Under the pieces are notes generated by a model. The model was not told where the DNA came from, searched no databases, and worked only from the letters and a program-made list of their open reading frames with translations. From contig CM075183.1 in the NCBI GenBank assembly GCA_037577475.1, positions 20,227,781-20,291,780 of the forward strand: a DNA stretch of 64,000 bases, in the 5' to 3' direction. The stretch is from Chaunax sp. Z400. Its lineage: Eukaryota; Chordata; Actinopteri; Lophiiformes; Chaunacidae. Position numbers and translations under genes: made by a program. Shown here one piece after another: positions 52,401 through 63,950 of the stretch (its first letter is position 1; each line of letters opens with the position of its first letter).

Positions 52401-54466
52401 ACTTCTTGTCCTTTATTCCAATCTGTCCTCTCAGTTTAAGAACATCAACAAGGGGAAGAAGACCAACATCATAGACTCCATGCTGAGGATGCTGGAGCAG
52501 TACTCGTCGAACCTGGAGGAGCTGATCAGGGAGCGAACGGAGGAGCTGGAGATCGAGAAACAGAAGACAGAGAGGTTGCTGACACAGATGCTGCCTCCGT
52601 GAGTCAATGTGGAAACACCATAACACCGTAATCACTGCTGTGCAATGAATGTTGGAATAGGGTGGGCTGCGAACAATCCATCGAGTGGATACTTCTCGGA
52701 CTGGGAAAAAGAGGCCGCATTTGTGGGCCGCATTTGAAGGAGTCTCCTGATTGTGACAGGCCTAGTCATGCTGCAGTGACGTATTTAGTCTAGAAATGCA
52801 GCCTTCGGAGGATGCGGCCTCTGAACTAGGCCACAGTTATTACATACTCTGGGAGGGAAAAAGAGACCCAGGTGACATCGACCTCCTGTAGATGTTCAAA
52901 CCTGCATTTTATTCTCTCCTCAGGTCTGTGGCCGAGGCGTTGAAGGTGGGCGGCACAGTCAAACCAGAATATTTTGACAGCGTGACGTTATACTTCAGCG
53001 ACATCGTTGGCTTCACCACCATCTCAGCCAACAGTGAACCCATCGAGGTGGTCGACCTGCTCAACAACCTCTACACAATCTTTGACGCCATCATAGGAAA
53101 CCACGACGTCTACAAGGTGTTTTAATTTACATATTTTATTTACTTCAGCTGCTACACATATTTTGGTATGAGGCATTAAATCTCATTGCACCACATTATT
53201 TGATGTTTCTATTATTTTCTACTCCAGGTGGAGACGATTGGCGATGCCTACATGGTGGCGTCAGGTCTTCCAGTCCCGAATGACAATCGCCATGCCGCAG
53301 AGATCGCTAACATGGCCCTGGACATCTTGAGTGCTGTGGGAACCTTCAAAATGAGACACATGCCTGACGTTCCTGTCAGGATACGTATAGGGTTACACAC
53401 AGGTGAGGGGGGGAAGGGACGCAAAAACAAGATGCAAACAGGATTACAACATGGAGTGAGGTCGATTTGACCGAATTTCACAGTCCTGCATTCAAATGCT
53501 TTAAATGAAATAGTAATAACTATATTTGTGTGTGCTGACTGTTGTAGGTCCGTGTGTAGCAGGTGTGGTAGGTCTCACCATGCCTCGCTACTGCCTGTTT
53601 GGAGACACGGTGAACACCGCCTCTCGTATGGAGTCCAGCGGCCTGCGTGAGTCCAACACCTACAAGACACAGGACTAAGAAATCTGTTAAGCAATGTTTG
53701 GGATTTGCAATGTCAGATAAAACAAAAACATCTGGAAATTAGAACATAATTCTTTGTCTTGTCACAGCCTACAGGATCCACGTCCACCAGAGTACAGTGA
53801 AGGTCCTGCGGGACCTAAATCTCGGCTACAAGCTCGAGTTGAGAGGGAAGACAGAAGTCAAGGCATGAACCTTTATCCACATATGGATGGAGTCTTTTAC
53901 TTTGTCTGTCTGTGTCCTGACATTTCCTCTGCCTCTTTCTCAGGGGAAAGGATCTGAGGAGACCTACTGGCTTGTAGGCAGGGATGGATTCACCAAACCT
54001 CTGCCTGTCCCTCCAGTACTAACGTCCGGGTATGAACAGTTGTTCTTTCTCCGCCTATGCAAATTACATCCTGTATGGAGTATTTCTTTTGAGTTTAGGC
54101 TGAGCCAGTTGTTCCTACCTGGCTTTATGCTAAGCTAGGCTAATCACATCCTTACTTTAGCTTGGCTCTAAATGCACAGACACTGGACTTTTAAGGTTGC
54201 GTTCAGGATAGAAGCATAGGTCTAGACCTAATGAGTCCGTGAACAAGTAGCTGAGCTGGTTCAGGATTAGCCTGAATGTATGTGTGTTTGTGCGCGCACG
54301 TGTGTGTCCATGTGTGTGTGTGTGTGTGTGTGTACTGTGATCATGCCTTTCACTTCGTCCTAACAGGCAAATGGCCCACGGACTGCAGATGGCCGAGATA
54401 GCCCAGTACAAGAAACAGAAAGCCGAGAAACAACAACAGGAACAACTTACAAAGAAGAAAAACTGA
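46414..54466 (+). CDS. gucy2f: Retinal membrane guanylate cyclase GC-F type, complete, 23 exons
   Basis: Exons in phase: 46414-46770, 47243-47371, 47448-47627, 47809-47926, 47999-48300, 48382-48513, 48698-48801, 49069-49187, 49423-49507, 49739-49835, 49961-50083, 50348-50428, 50868-51044, 51568-51724, 51811-51963, 52182-52330, 52435-52598, 52924-53116, 53228-53402, 53548-53646, 53768-53862, 53944-54029, 54367-54466. This gives 1124 residues, or 1076 from the ATG at 46558. In order: signal peptide (LLVLLAALSLL), extracellular ligand-binding-like domain (VGVVGPW...SALIGGE), membrane span near 484-508, kinase-homology domain with HSRLKSRN replacing HRDLK (no catalytic Asp), signalling helix (SMLRMLEQYSSNL...), and cyclase domain with YFSDIVGFTT, VETIGDAYMVASGLP and FGDTVNTASRMES. 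Ending PLPVPP...HGLQ..EIA fits GUCY2F over GUCY2D. Such enzymes make cGMP in photoreceptor outer segments under GCAP control. Confidence 0.95.
48895..49025 (+). repeat. Interspersed repeat fragment in a gucy2f intron
   Basis: CCTCCACCAAGAGGTGATGT, GTTTGCAGGATT and AGGAAGAACCATTA follow the order seen in the repeat at 43045-43260. Confidence 0.55.
51370..51480 (-). repeat. Interspersed repeat fragment in a gucy2f intron
   Basis: TTTTTCCAGATCTCCTCCAA, CACCAAGTTTTGTAAAGATC and TTTTTGCTTAATCCTGCTAT read like the reverse of the repeat family at 43045. Confidence 0.55.
52665..52850. repeat. Non-autonomous DNA-transposon-like repeat in a gucy2f intron
   Basis: GGCCGCATTTG occurs twice, then GTGACAGGCCTA, GTGACGTATTTAGTCTAGAA and GATGCGGCCTCTGAA. 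This string of motifs resembles a repeat spread through teleost genomes. It sits between exons 17 and 18. Confidence 0.5.
53863..53943 (+). other. 81-bp GC-AG intron in gucy2f
   Basis: The cyclase-domain exon ends ...GAAGTCAAG and the next base pair is GC (AAG|GCATGA), with acceptor TTTCTCAG. Joining here restores the conserved VKGKGSEETYWL. No GT donor nearby gives this protein, so a GC-AG intron is the simplest reading. Confidence 0.75.
54311..54332. repeat. (TG)n microsatellite
   Basis: 11 TG units, about 35 bp before the acceptor of gucy2f exon 23. Confidence 0.95.
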
Positions 54467-55194
54467 GGTAATGTTATGCATTATAAAAATGTATAACATT
54501 ACTTGCTTGGTTGGCAACATGACTCGGGCTTTGGCAAACATAGTTCACTGTTAGCATGAACTGTCTCAGGATGTTACTGCAGCTGGTTTGCATTTAGTTG
54601 AATCTTGAACGTGACCCGATAAGAAAGAAAACAGCAAGAAGCAGCTGGTCAAATGTAGGGTTCTGTTGAGATGGCTTTATTTTTGAATTTTTGTTTCATA
54701 ATTACAGAAATAAAGACTCAGAATTTTTCTTCTCATCAGGAAACTGCAGAGCAAATTTGAAAACAAAATCTTTGAGCTTCATGTTTTTCTGTTTTGCGAC
54801 CAGATTTTTCTTGCTGTTCATTGTTAGCTGAATATTTCATATGAGATTTGGAGCGGGTCATGTTTCAATTCAAGATACGAGTGAAAGCACATAAAGGACG
54901 GTAACATCTGGAGGACGTTCAGGCGTGGGGGATGTGGGGATTTTGTCCATAAACTTTTTTTTTAAATTGTCTTTTAGTCCAGAGGGGGAGAATTTTCCAT
55001 TTCGATTAGTTGGTCACATACAAAACTCAGTTCTTCTACTTTACAAGTTTTGAAAATAAATGTTGACTGCGTGCGAAAACCTCAAAAATGTATTTAGGAA
55101 ACTGAACACTTGATAAAATGTTGCAGGAAACATTCTGACTGCAAAGCAGCATTCCTGGATTTGGGAAAAAGCTTTGGAAAAGAGAATCTATTTG

Positions 55195-55560
55195 AAGGAA
55201 TGGTGCAACATTTTGAGAGAGACACATGACATTTAGATGAGAAAACTGACGGCACTCTCCACCACAAGGAGGTGATTAGCTTAGCTCAGCATAATAGCTG
55301 GAAGTAGAGGGACACAGTTAGCATATCGATGTCCAAAGCTCACGTTAAATCACTGCCTCTTGCTGTTGGTAGGCATATTTTAACTTTAGCCAGAGCCAGG
55401 CTAGCTGTTTGTTTTTAAAGTTACGCTAAGCTAATCACTTCCTAGCTCTGGATACTTGAGTCCTACATGTAAGAGAGGCATCAATTCTCTCATCTAACCA
55501 TTAGCCAGAAAGTGATGACGCTCTTTACCCACAATGTTGAGCTACTCCTTTAATGACTCC
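55195..55560 (+). repeat. 'TTAGCTTAGCTCAGCATAAT' interspersed repeat copy
   Basis: The copy begins GGAATGGTGCAACATTTTGA, passes through AGATGAGAAAACTGAC and TTAGCTTAGCTCAGCATAAT, then AGCCAGGCTAGCTGTTTG, and ends in GCTACTCCTTTAA. I know this layout as a widespread teleost repeat. It ends about 95 bp before the alternative gucy2f exon. Confidence 0.65.
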
Positions 55561-55656
55561 TTTATGTTGTTGTTTTATTGCAGCTTCTCTCCTTTCTCAT
55601 CTTTCGTTAATGTTTTTTTCTCTCTTTCCTCCCCACTTCCTCTCTCCTCCTCTCAG

Positions 55657-55789
55657 CATCGCTACAAACAAGCAAAAGGACGTGAGGCAGGTGTTTCACA
55701 AGGCGGTGAAGAAGATCTCTCACATCCGCGTCGTGACTCAGCGCTACGCGCCCAATGAGGACGAAAACGTCATGATGTCACACCACTGA
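55657..55789 (+). CDS. gucy2f: Possible alternative last exon of gucy2f
   Basis: A good acceptor (pyrimidine tract, CTCCTCTCAG) precedes an open frame of 43 codons and TGA. It enters with one base, exactly the phase left by exon 22 (GG at 54028-54029). Skipping exon 23 would therefore give a C-terminus starting GIATNKQKDVRQVFHKAVKK and ending ENVMMSHH, for a 1135-residue protein. If instead spliced to exon 23, whose donor lies one base after its stop codon, it would be 3'UTR. I do not recognise the peptide from mammalian cyclases. A separate gene cannot be ruled out, though no partner exons are seen nearby. Confidence 0.55.
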
Positions 55790-56771
55790 CGGACCTGGAC
55801 CTCCAGGTGGACTCTGACTGCACGGCCGGACTATTTGCCCTAAGACTGACCACAGAAAACCTGTCAGGTCTAAAAGTAGTGATCGGCAAGGCTCACATGA
55901 ACTTCACACAAGGATAAAACTGTTTGCATTTTCCTTTCGGACTGTCACGTGGGAAATCATCCACTTTCCTTCACCTCTGATGATCCAGGAAAAGTTTCCC
56001 GCAGGAGAAGAAGGGTAGTGAAAGTTAAGATTATCACCATGTGTGTGTGTGTGTCTGCATTAGCTGCTTGAGTTGACGAGATGAAGTCCTGTGTAGATCT
56101 ATGTATAGATGCTGAGAAGTGATGACTCAGCAAAGCAGGGATGTACAGACGCTGTCTGTCAGCAACAGACGAGGACGGCTAATCTCACGTCCTCCATCGC
56201 TTCCCAGTTTCTCTGTCTGAAGAGAGGAGTGGAAGAGAGAGATGAGTAGAGGAAAGAAGAAAAGATATCTCCTCTTAATGATATTTTTAAAAGACATTAT
56301 TATTTCAACTATCTGCCCATCATTTTGTTGATCATTTATAAAATGTCAGAAAATAGTAGAAATAATTCCAAGGTGACATCTACGTATGACCAAAACATAA
56401 AGACGATGAATTTATTGTCAAGTGCTCCATTCACAATACACATTATAACAGCGCTTTAGGGTCAGGTAGAGGGAAAAAATGAGAATATTATGAGAATAAA
56501 TTCATAATATTATGAAAATAAAGTCATAACATTATGAGAATAAAGTCATAATTAAGAAAAAAGACATGACATGAGAATAAAGTCATAATATTATGAGGAT
56601 GATAAACTCGTCCTGATATTATGACTTTAAGAGTATTCTTACACAATTATGACTCTTTACTTGTAATAACAACTTTATTCTCATTGTATTTCTTTGTACT
56701 CCAAACCTCTGATTTCTTTTCTCAGTTGGACCCAGTATGAAGTGACTCAGGTGTGGAAATAACAGAATAAA
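55790..56771 (+). other. Presumed 3'UTR of the long gucy2f transcript with poly(A) signal
   Basis: No coding sequence is visible after 55789. The region holds a tract of ATTATGAGAATAAAGTCATA-like units (56480-56620). The AATAAA at 56766-56771 is a plausible end. A transcript ending in exon 23 without further splicing could instead use AATAAA at 54709-54714. Confidence 0.35.
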
Positions 56772-57265
56772 TGTGACATGAGGTCATTCAGGAAACCTTC
56801 CCGGATGATTTAAGACTAGAAATATTCCAGATAGTAACTTCCCATCAGAGGAGTTTTTTTTTTCTTTCTCAAAAGCAAATCTCAGCTGCATCCAACGTTG
56901 GATTTCAGGATATTTTTATCCTTCAGCTTTTCATCGTTTCATCACAAACACCTGATGTCCTCTGATGTCTTGTGAGTTAAATTTAGTTCAGATACGTTTA
57001 CGTTTGTCCTGTCAGGTAATTAAATCAAGTGTTTACAGTTACATTTATTGCTTATATAGACTGTAAATGATGGGATCGTATCCATGTCTGTATATCTGCA
57101 TCCAAACATGTCTGACAAACACAGTAAATATTTTGGTGCTTGTAAATATGTCCATGTGTTTCCCTTTGAATAACAAGCCCAGAGCGCCGCCTGGTGGTGA
57201 AACACAAAACTCAATGTGTTCAAGCTACAGATGGAGGTTCAGGAGGATTATCCCTGCTGATCCTC

Positions 57266-57268
<3 letters not shown>

Positions 57269-57321
<53 letters not shown>
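57269..57321. repeat. (TG)n microsatellite
   Basis: 26 uninterrupted TG units. Confidence 0.98.
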
Positions 57322-57632
57322 CTGTAAATGGGCAGGCAGCTTACCATTCTCTTTACTGAATACATACTTTACTAGAAAGCTCTCAGAGAGCTCTTACATC
57401 CACAGATGACATCATTAACACTCAAGCCATAAGAAAATATTTCATTCCAGACCAGGGCCAAACAAAAAAAAAAGTTCATCTGAGACATGAAAGTGAATCA
57501 TTTACATAGAAAACAAGGATCCATACAAAAAGCAGTGGTGAAAAATAAAATTCAGGAAGAACAAGGAGTGAAAACTGGATGATATTTATTCTAAATGATG
57601 GGAGAACCAGCCTTAAAACACCCACATTTGTA

Positions 57633-57670
57633 GTGTGTGTGTGCGTATATGTGTGTGTGTGTGTGTGTGT
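57633..57670. repeat. (TG)n microsatellite with a CGTATA interruption
   Basis: Two TG blocks separated by GCGTATA. Confidence 0.9.
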
Positions 57671-58294
57671 AACCTTAAAATGCTAATACCTCTTTAGCGT
57701 CTTCCGCTCCACCCCTGTTTTGCACCAGAATAGGGGTGGAGTGGCCCCTGAGCCTCTGACTACATTCATAAATGAGGTCTTTTCAGAGAAACACCCTGAA
57801 GTTTCTGCTGAAAGTGTCACAAACAGTCCAGGTGGAGCAGAAAGAAGGCAGAGAGCTTTGGAAGTCAGGAACAAGTGGGAATGTTGGCCTTGTCTTTTGA
57901 AAGTTTCCCCTGAAATAAAAACAAAAACAAAAAAAACATCTGCATAAATAACTGTCAGTGGTTTTATCTGTAGAGTTCAAGGACCGTCTGAGAAGAATCT
58001 TAGAAGAACAGAGCAAGGCTGTTTTTATATAAAGGTCCAGACAGAAGTCCAGTAAGTAAACAAATGATATTCTGAGACACTAAAGAAGTTTTTTTCTTTA
58101 TATTTTGATCTTTTTCATCAATTGGAGGTAAAATATTTAGGAATTTGCCATTTTTAACTTTCCATATTTTATTCTAATGAGGTTAAAAAGAAACTGGGCT
58201 TCTTTTTAAGGTTTGACGTTGTTTCACTGCTCATCACCTTTTAAATCACTGTTGATGACTTATTTATATCGAAAGGCTCCCACTTTGAACCATG

Positions 58295-58323
<29 letters not shown>
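58295..58323. repeat. (GAT)n microsatellite
   Basis: Nine to ten GAT units. Confidence 0.95.
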
Positions 58324-58325
<2 letters not shown>

Positions 58326-59869
58326 GAAGGACCTGATAATCAGGTAAACAAACCTCTTTAGCGGTGCCGGCTGCATCAGCAGCACACGTGTGACCTGAAC
58401 CGCTTTAAACGTGTTAATGACCCGATGAACACAAACACACCATAGACTGTGTGTCAGTGTGTGTCTGTAAAAACCCACCAGCAGTGAAGAAACACGCCTC
58501 TGACTGCAGGTGGAGCAGATTTAAAACTTATAGCATGTGAAAAAGAAAAGAAATGTAAAATATTCTCTCTCTTCTTGTAGATGAGGTTTACATTTCGTCT
58601 CCCTGTAAACGGTCATGTGTCAAAGCTGCAGAGCTGAGATTATCAGAGGATTAGTGCCGTGATCCAGGCGTTGGTGGCAGTTTGCTCCCGGGGGGGGGGC
58701 AGGAAGCGGTGAGTATAGATTATGATATAGTGATAGAATCAGAGGAATGTGGATCTGGGTATGGAGAGATTAGAGACTATTGAGGAACGGGAGATTAGAT
58801 ATGGATTATTCATTGTAAATGTGGTCCGAGCTGGAAAACATTTTAAATCACAAATACAGTCAAAGTTAAGACCCTGTGAACAAAAAAACATGTAGAAATA
58901 TAATATCACAATAAGATGATGGAAATAGTTTATGGTTAAGTTTTAGGTGATGCATTCAATTGCTTCCTTCTGGAGGGTGAAAGAAAGCTGATCTGAGGTC
59001 TGCTCAAAAACACTCCTGGACACAAACACTAATGTAAAAGCACTGCATGTGGTTTAAGGTGAGTTATACACATTTATTGTTATTGGCTGCAGCTGGAACT
59101 TTCCCTCCATTTTTTATTTTTTAATCACTTATTCAGGAAGGTATTACAGAGAGCTAGGCTATAACTCTGAATAATCCAATTGTACTTACAGAAGTCGACA
59201 GAAACAGAGGCTGAAATGTGGATTTTTTTTAATTTTTATATATGGATTTGTGTTTTAACATATTTTGGGAGCTGGAGCACTTTTTTTTCTCCCCCAAGCT
59301 CATTCAAAGAGAGAAAATTGAGTAAATTTTTTATGCAAACAAGCTTTTCCTGTTATTTTCATGTCAAACTCCACTTTCAATAAATTTCTTATTGATGTGT
59401 TTTTACATAGAAAACATCCATAATAAGTACTTTCAGGTGTTTATAGGTCAAAGTCGAATTGTTTGAATGTTACTGAGCATAAAAACAACGTTGACTGTTT
59501 CTTAACATGTGCAGATTTTAACACTTTGTTCCCACTTCAGTAAATAAACTGTGTCTGTTTAAATTGCATTGTCAACAGCAGCAGCAGCAGCAGCGATGTG
59601 GCAACTGTGCCTGCCCTGAAATAACACAGTGAGTTTGTGACAAAGGAAAACGTGCTTCCCTTTGTGTTTCCTGTGTGTGTTTCAGCTCTGCTGGCTCTGC
59701 TCCTTTGTTGCGAGTAGAATAGCAGAGAGACTGCAGGGAGGTGTCTTCACCTCCAGAGGGCGCTGAAGAGAGGAGAGGAGAAAGACTCCCACTGTGGATG
59801 TGTTCAGTTGTTGTTTTTTGCTACTTGAACCCAGTTTTATTGTGCAAATGAAGGGATTTGCAACATTTC

Positions 59870-60181
59870 AGTCCAGAACTGAAATAACAAAGGTTCTGCA
59901 TGTGAATCCAGACCTGGGGAGGATTCTCTGTCTGGAGCTGGGATGTTCTCCCTGCGTCTCCATGGGTGCTCCAACATCCCCCCACCCCCACCCCCAATTC
60001 CAAACACATGCAAAACAGGTGAAGTGGTGATTCTATCTTGCCCACACATAGGTTTGAATGTGAGTGTTGGCCCTGTGATAAACCTGTCCAGGACGTACCC
60101 CACCTTCAGGCCAATGTCAGCTGAGACGACCGTGCAAATGATATGGAGATGTAGACGATGGATGGATGGATGGATGGATGG
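59870..60181 (+). repeat. Retroposon-like teleost repeat ending in (GGAT)n
   Basis: The order CATGCAAAACAGGTGAAGTG, GTGATTCTATCTTGCC, GGCCCTGTGATAAACCTGTC, AATGTCAGCTGAGA and a terminal GGAT microsatellite is that of a very common teleost repeat whose copies end in 'atggatggatgg'. Confidence 0.7.
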
Positions 60182-61378
60182 TAAGTATTTGGACTATATT
60201 GCTTATTTTTTAATAAAGAAAAGTCTTGGTGACGTTTTCATCCTCCTGTTTTATTATTCTAACAGCACATAGAGTGTTTGTGCATGAATGAATCCACAAT
60301 TGAAGTTCCTAAACCCTCTCCTGCGTGTCTCCAAACCAGACTGACGTCAGTCATTGCCCATCAGCACATTATTACCAAATAAATGATCTGTTGTGATGCA
60401 CAAAATTTGCATCATTATGGCCACAATCTGGCAAACTAGTTTGACTGACACTGGGACTGACGCACAAACACTTAAGTACATGCAAACACACACTTACACA
60501 CACACGCACAGTCTCTTAGTTCCTAACCTTCACACTCAAACAACAATCCTAGATTGCTGAAATGAGGCTGCGTTCACTTTATCAGGCTGAAGTGACTCCA
60601 TTCTCATTTTTCTTGACTTTAATGTGATACAAATCTTTTTTTTCTCAGCGCTGTGTGAACACAAATATACAATCTTTCATTTGTGGTTCTAGATCGGACA
60701 TGTCTGATTCGTGGCCACATCGGAATTCATGTGTTTGTTTGCTTTTTTGCATATAAGCATGTGAGGAAAAACATCAGAATTTGGGATTCTGAAGAATTTC
60801 AGAGGTTGAAGCAGAATCTGAAACGCTCCTTCATTCACACTGAAAGTGTGACACAAACAGGGTGAAAGGTTGAAAGGCCAGATAAGTTCAGTTGTTCTCT
60901 CAGCATAAGGTTGAGGGGCTCTCGTGGGTTTGATTCGTCTCATGCCAGAGGGAGGTTAGCAGAAGCAGGCTTCCTTTGAAAAGCAGCTGATATTTCCCCA
61001 GGGAAGAGTTGGGTTGCCTGTCGGCTCGACTGGTAGCTCGTCGCCATTGTGCGAGAGATTGGAGGCTGGTATTCCGGCTGTCACGACGCCGTCCAGTTTT
61101 TCCGTAACAAGAGGTTAAAGGGGTGAGAGAGTGCGAGAGAGAGTCCGGCTCATGTGGGGATAACACTTAAGGGACTTAAGGTTAAGGGACAACATAACAC
61201 AGTTTTCACCTGTTGTGTTAACAAAGCACATTAAATTATGGGATGCATTCACCTTAGACAGAAGGGGCTTCTGTCAGGTTAGTTTTAAGCTAGGTTTTGG
61301 TGCAATTTGGGAAAAACTGCATTAAGAGAAATTCAATACCATTTTCATTTCTTTGCATTTGTAGAGGGCTTAAGACAA

Positions 61379-61621
61379 GGATATATTTAGCTTAGCTTAG
61401 CACAAAGACTGGTAGCAGAAAAGAGGAGGCAGCTAGCTAATCAAAAAAGAAACAATATAGAATATATTTAGCTTAGCTTAGCACAAAGACTGGTAGCAGA
61501 GAAGAGGAGGGAACTAGCTAATCAAAAAAGAAACAATATAGGATATATTTAGCTTAGCTTAGCACTAACACTGGTACCAGAGAAGAGGAGGGAACTAGCT
61601 AATCAAAAAATAAAAAATAAA
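61379..61621 (+). repeat. Three 81-bp tandem units inside an interspersed repeat
   Basis: Units start at 61379, 61460 and 61541. Each begins G(G/A)ATATATTTAGCTTAGC and runs through CTGGTA.CAGA.AAGAGGAGG and CTAGCTAATCAAAAAA. The first two differ at about five sites; the third diverges at its end. The unit contains the GCTTAGCTTAGCACAAAGAC core of the repeat seen at 55195-55560. Confidence 0.95.
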
Positions 61622-63950
61622 CCTCCCAACTACTGCAAATATGTCTTATATTTGGTTTAATCACGAAAGTCACCTGTGTTTTCTTCAGAGCTTTGAGAAA
61701 GTATGCAAATTCTTTCACTCATTAAGTAGCTTAAATTTGTAAACTAATGTATTAGCCTGATAGTCTGACTTACTTTCCATTTAGCTAAACTTCATCTATT
61801 CAAGTGGCCATTGTGTTCATGTTAATGAATGTTCATGTTTACTGCAGGGGGGCTGAGGTGGGGGAGGTTTGTTTTATCCTAACCAGTCAGTACTGATCAC
61901 AGTAACAGCATTGATTGGTAGAAGCACTTATTTTGATATAGGGTTTGGTTTTTTCCCCCACTTTTTTCATGGGTAACTAGCTAGGAAGCTACATATGTAG
62001 GAAGATGACCATTCTTAGTCCTAGGCACCAAAGGTACTTGGTTAGGTTTGGAAAAAGGTCCTGATTTTCTGTTAAAGCATTTTGATTTTATAATTAAATG
62101 GTTACAAAATAAGGGCGGTGGTATTTGTGCAGAACTTGGCTAACTCTCTTTAACTGCTAAGCTAAGCTAAGTTACGCTAAGCTAAATAAGTAACCAAAAA
62201 GTTTTGCTACAAAGTCGAGCTGCTGAAGAATACTGATAGGACCAAAAGCTTCAGAACAGCTACTAAATGGAACTTATAGAGATCGTGCTTCATCAGCTAA
62301 ATGAAAAATGTACCATCTCATCTAATTCTTGCAATAAAACATATTTCCCCAAAAGTCAGAGTATTTCTTTAACTTTGTATATTGTCAAAAAAAATGTTCC
62401 AAATAAATAAGCCTATAGCATGCATTGGAAAAAATAATTAAAAAGAATATTGGATAAGGAGGGAGATAAATTTGAAGTAATTGGAAATAAGCGTTTGACA
62501 GCGAGGCAGACAGGTGGTCCCACATAACTCCACTGCTAAAACGTGGTACAACTAGAGTGAATGGTGTTATTCCCACTGTGGCCAGCTGCACTACACATGA
62601 TCCCACTCATGATACTGAAACATGTATGGGGCAAATGGGTACAACAAATTGCTGCATGCAAAGTGTAGTAGAGGCTCGGAGAGCCGGGCGTGGCATTCTC
62701 ACAGGCGTGTAGGAACACAGATACTTCCCCAGGGCAGAGGGGGAATTGTCCTCAATTACTCCATCTAGGTTCCCATGGCTGGGGCTGGGGCTTGAATCTT
62801 GGCTGTTACACATGCATGCTCTCTTAATAAGTCTTTTAATGCCACATGTAGCTGCCCTGAAAGAACTAGACAAGAGGGAGTCCCATGGGAGGGAGTCCCA
62901 TGGTATTGGGTGGCCAACGCCATAGATGGTATGGTCTAAGTGAGCCTGGATTCCATCTGAATTCATCACCTGTACCAAAGTAAGGTTTGTTTTAGCCAAA
63001 GAAGGTGCAGGCCATGCGAGGTCACCCCAACTGGCTTAACCCTGACTGACACTGTGGTTGGCGAGCACCCAAAATTACCAGTAGGTTCTCACATGACGAG
63101 AGCAGCAATGTGTTTCAGTAAACTTCAGGCGCTGCAGGCAGGCAAAGAGGTCCAAGGTTTGGGGAGCTGTTAGTCCTCTTAGTGTTTGGGTAAAAGTGAA
63201 GAGATCTTCGTCTGCAGGTGGTAAAGAGAGAAAGAGGGTTTAATAAACTCATGTTAAATATTAAGATACATTTTCATCTTATAACTGCTATGATTATTTG
63301 TTACTTTGCAGAATAAGGTTTTGATAAGATCATACAAAATTATTGTTAGAAATTAAACCAGTCAAATAGGTGTGAAAACAAAAACTCTTGCATTCAGTGT
63401 TTGCATTAGTGGAACTTTTAAAAGAAAGCTAAAAGCCACGCTTATATACTTAAAAAAAAAAACAGAAACCATTACTATATTTTATGTGATCTCATTCTGT
63501 TTGTTCTGCATTATGTTCATTATAAAATATCTTATATTTGTTGTCTCCCATGTTATTCTGTCTTTTATATGTGTATTCTTAATACACTGTGTCATATCAT
63601 ATTGTCATATTACATAAATTTACTTATAGTAACAGTAAAAGTATAGCTGACATATACAATATTTCTAAATGAAATGTTGTGAAGCAACAACAATACATGT
63701 TCTTTCCAACACTGATAAAGACCAAAACATATTAATAAACTTTTGAGTATTTGAACTGGGTCAAATATTTTGGAAATTTATTGTTAGAGTAAAATTACAA
63801 AAGATTTTAAGTCTGAGTAATGGCTCATAAAAAAATTAATTTTAGAGTCTTCAAAATAAGGAGTAAAATAGAAAAAAAAACACGTGAAGACTCGACCAAG
63901 AATCTGCTCACAGAGACAGTGAGAAGACTCTGGGTGGCTCTTAAGCTTGT

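Larger units (their letters stand above)
56772..63950. other. 7-kb spacer without a recognised gene
   Basis: The spacer contains TG microsatellites (57269-57321, 57633-57670), a GAT run (58295-58323), a retroposon-like repeat ending in GGAT units (59870-60181), an 81-bp triplication (61379-61621) inside an interspersed repeat, and a reversed-looking 'GCTAAGCTAAGC' fragment at 62150-62365. The minus-strand open frame at 62607-62999 has no domain I recognise. Confidence 0.6.

Noticed and set aside
62607..62999. A 130-codon minus-strand open frame
   Set aside because: No known domain, and an odd composition with a duplicated IPWDSLPWDSLL caused by a 16-bp DNA repeat; probably chance or a decayed repeat.
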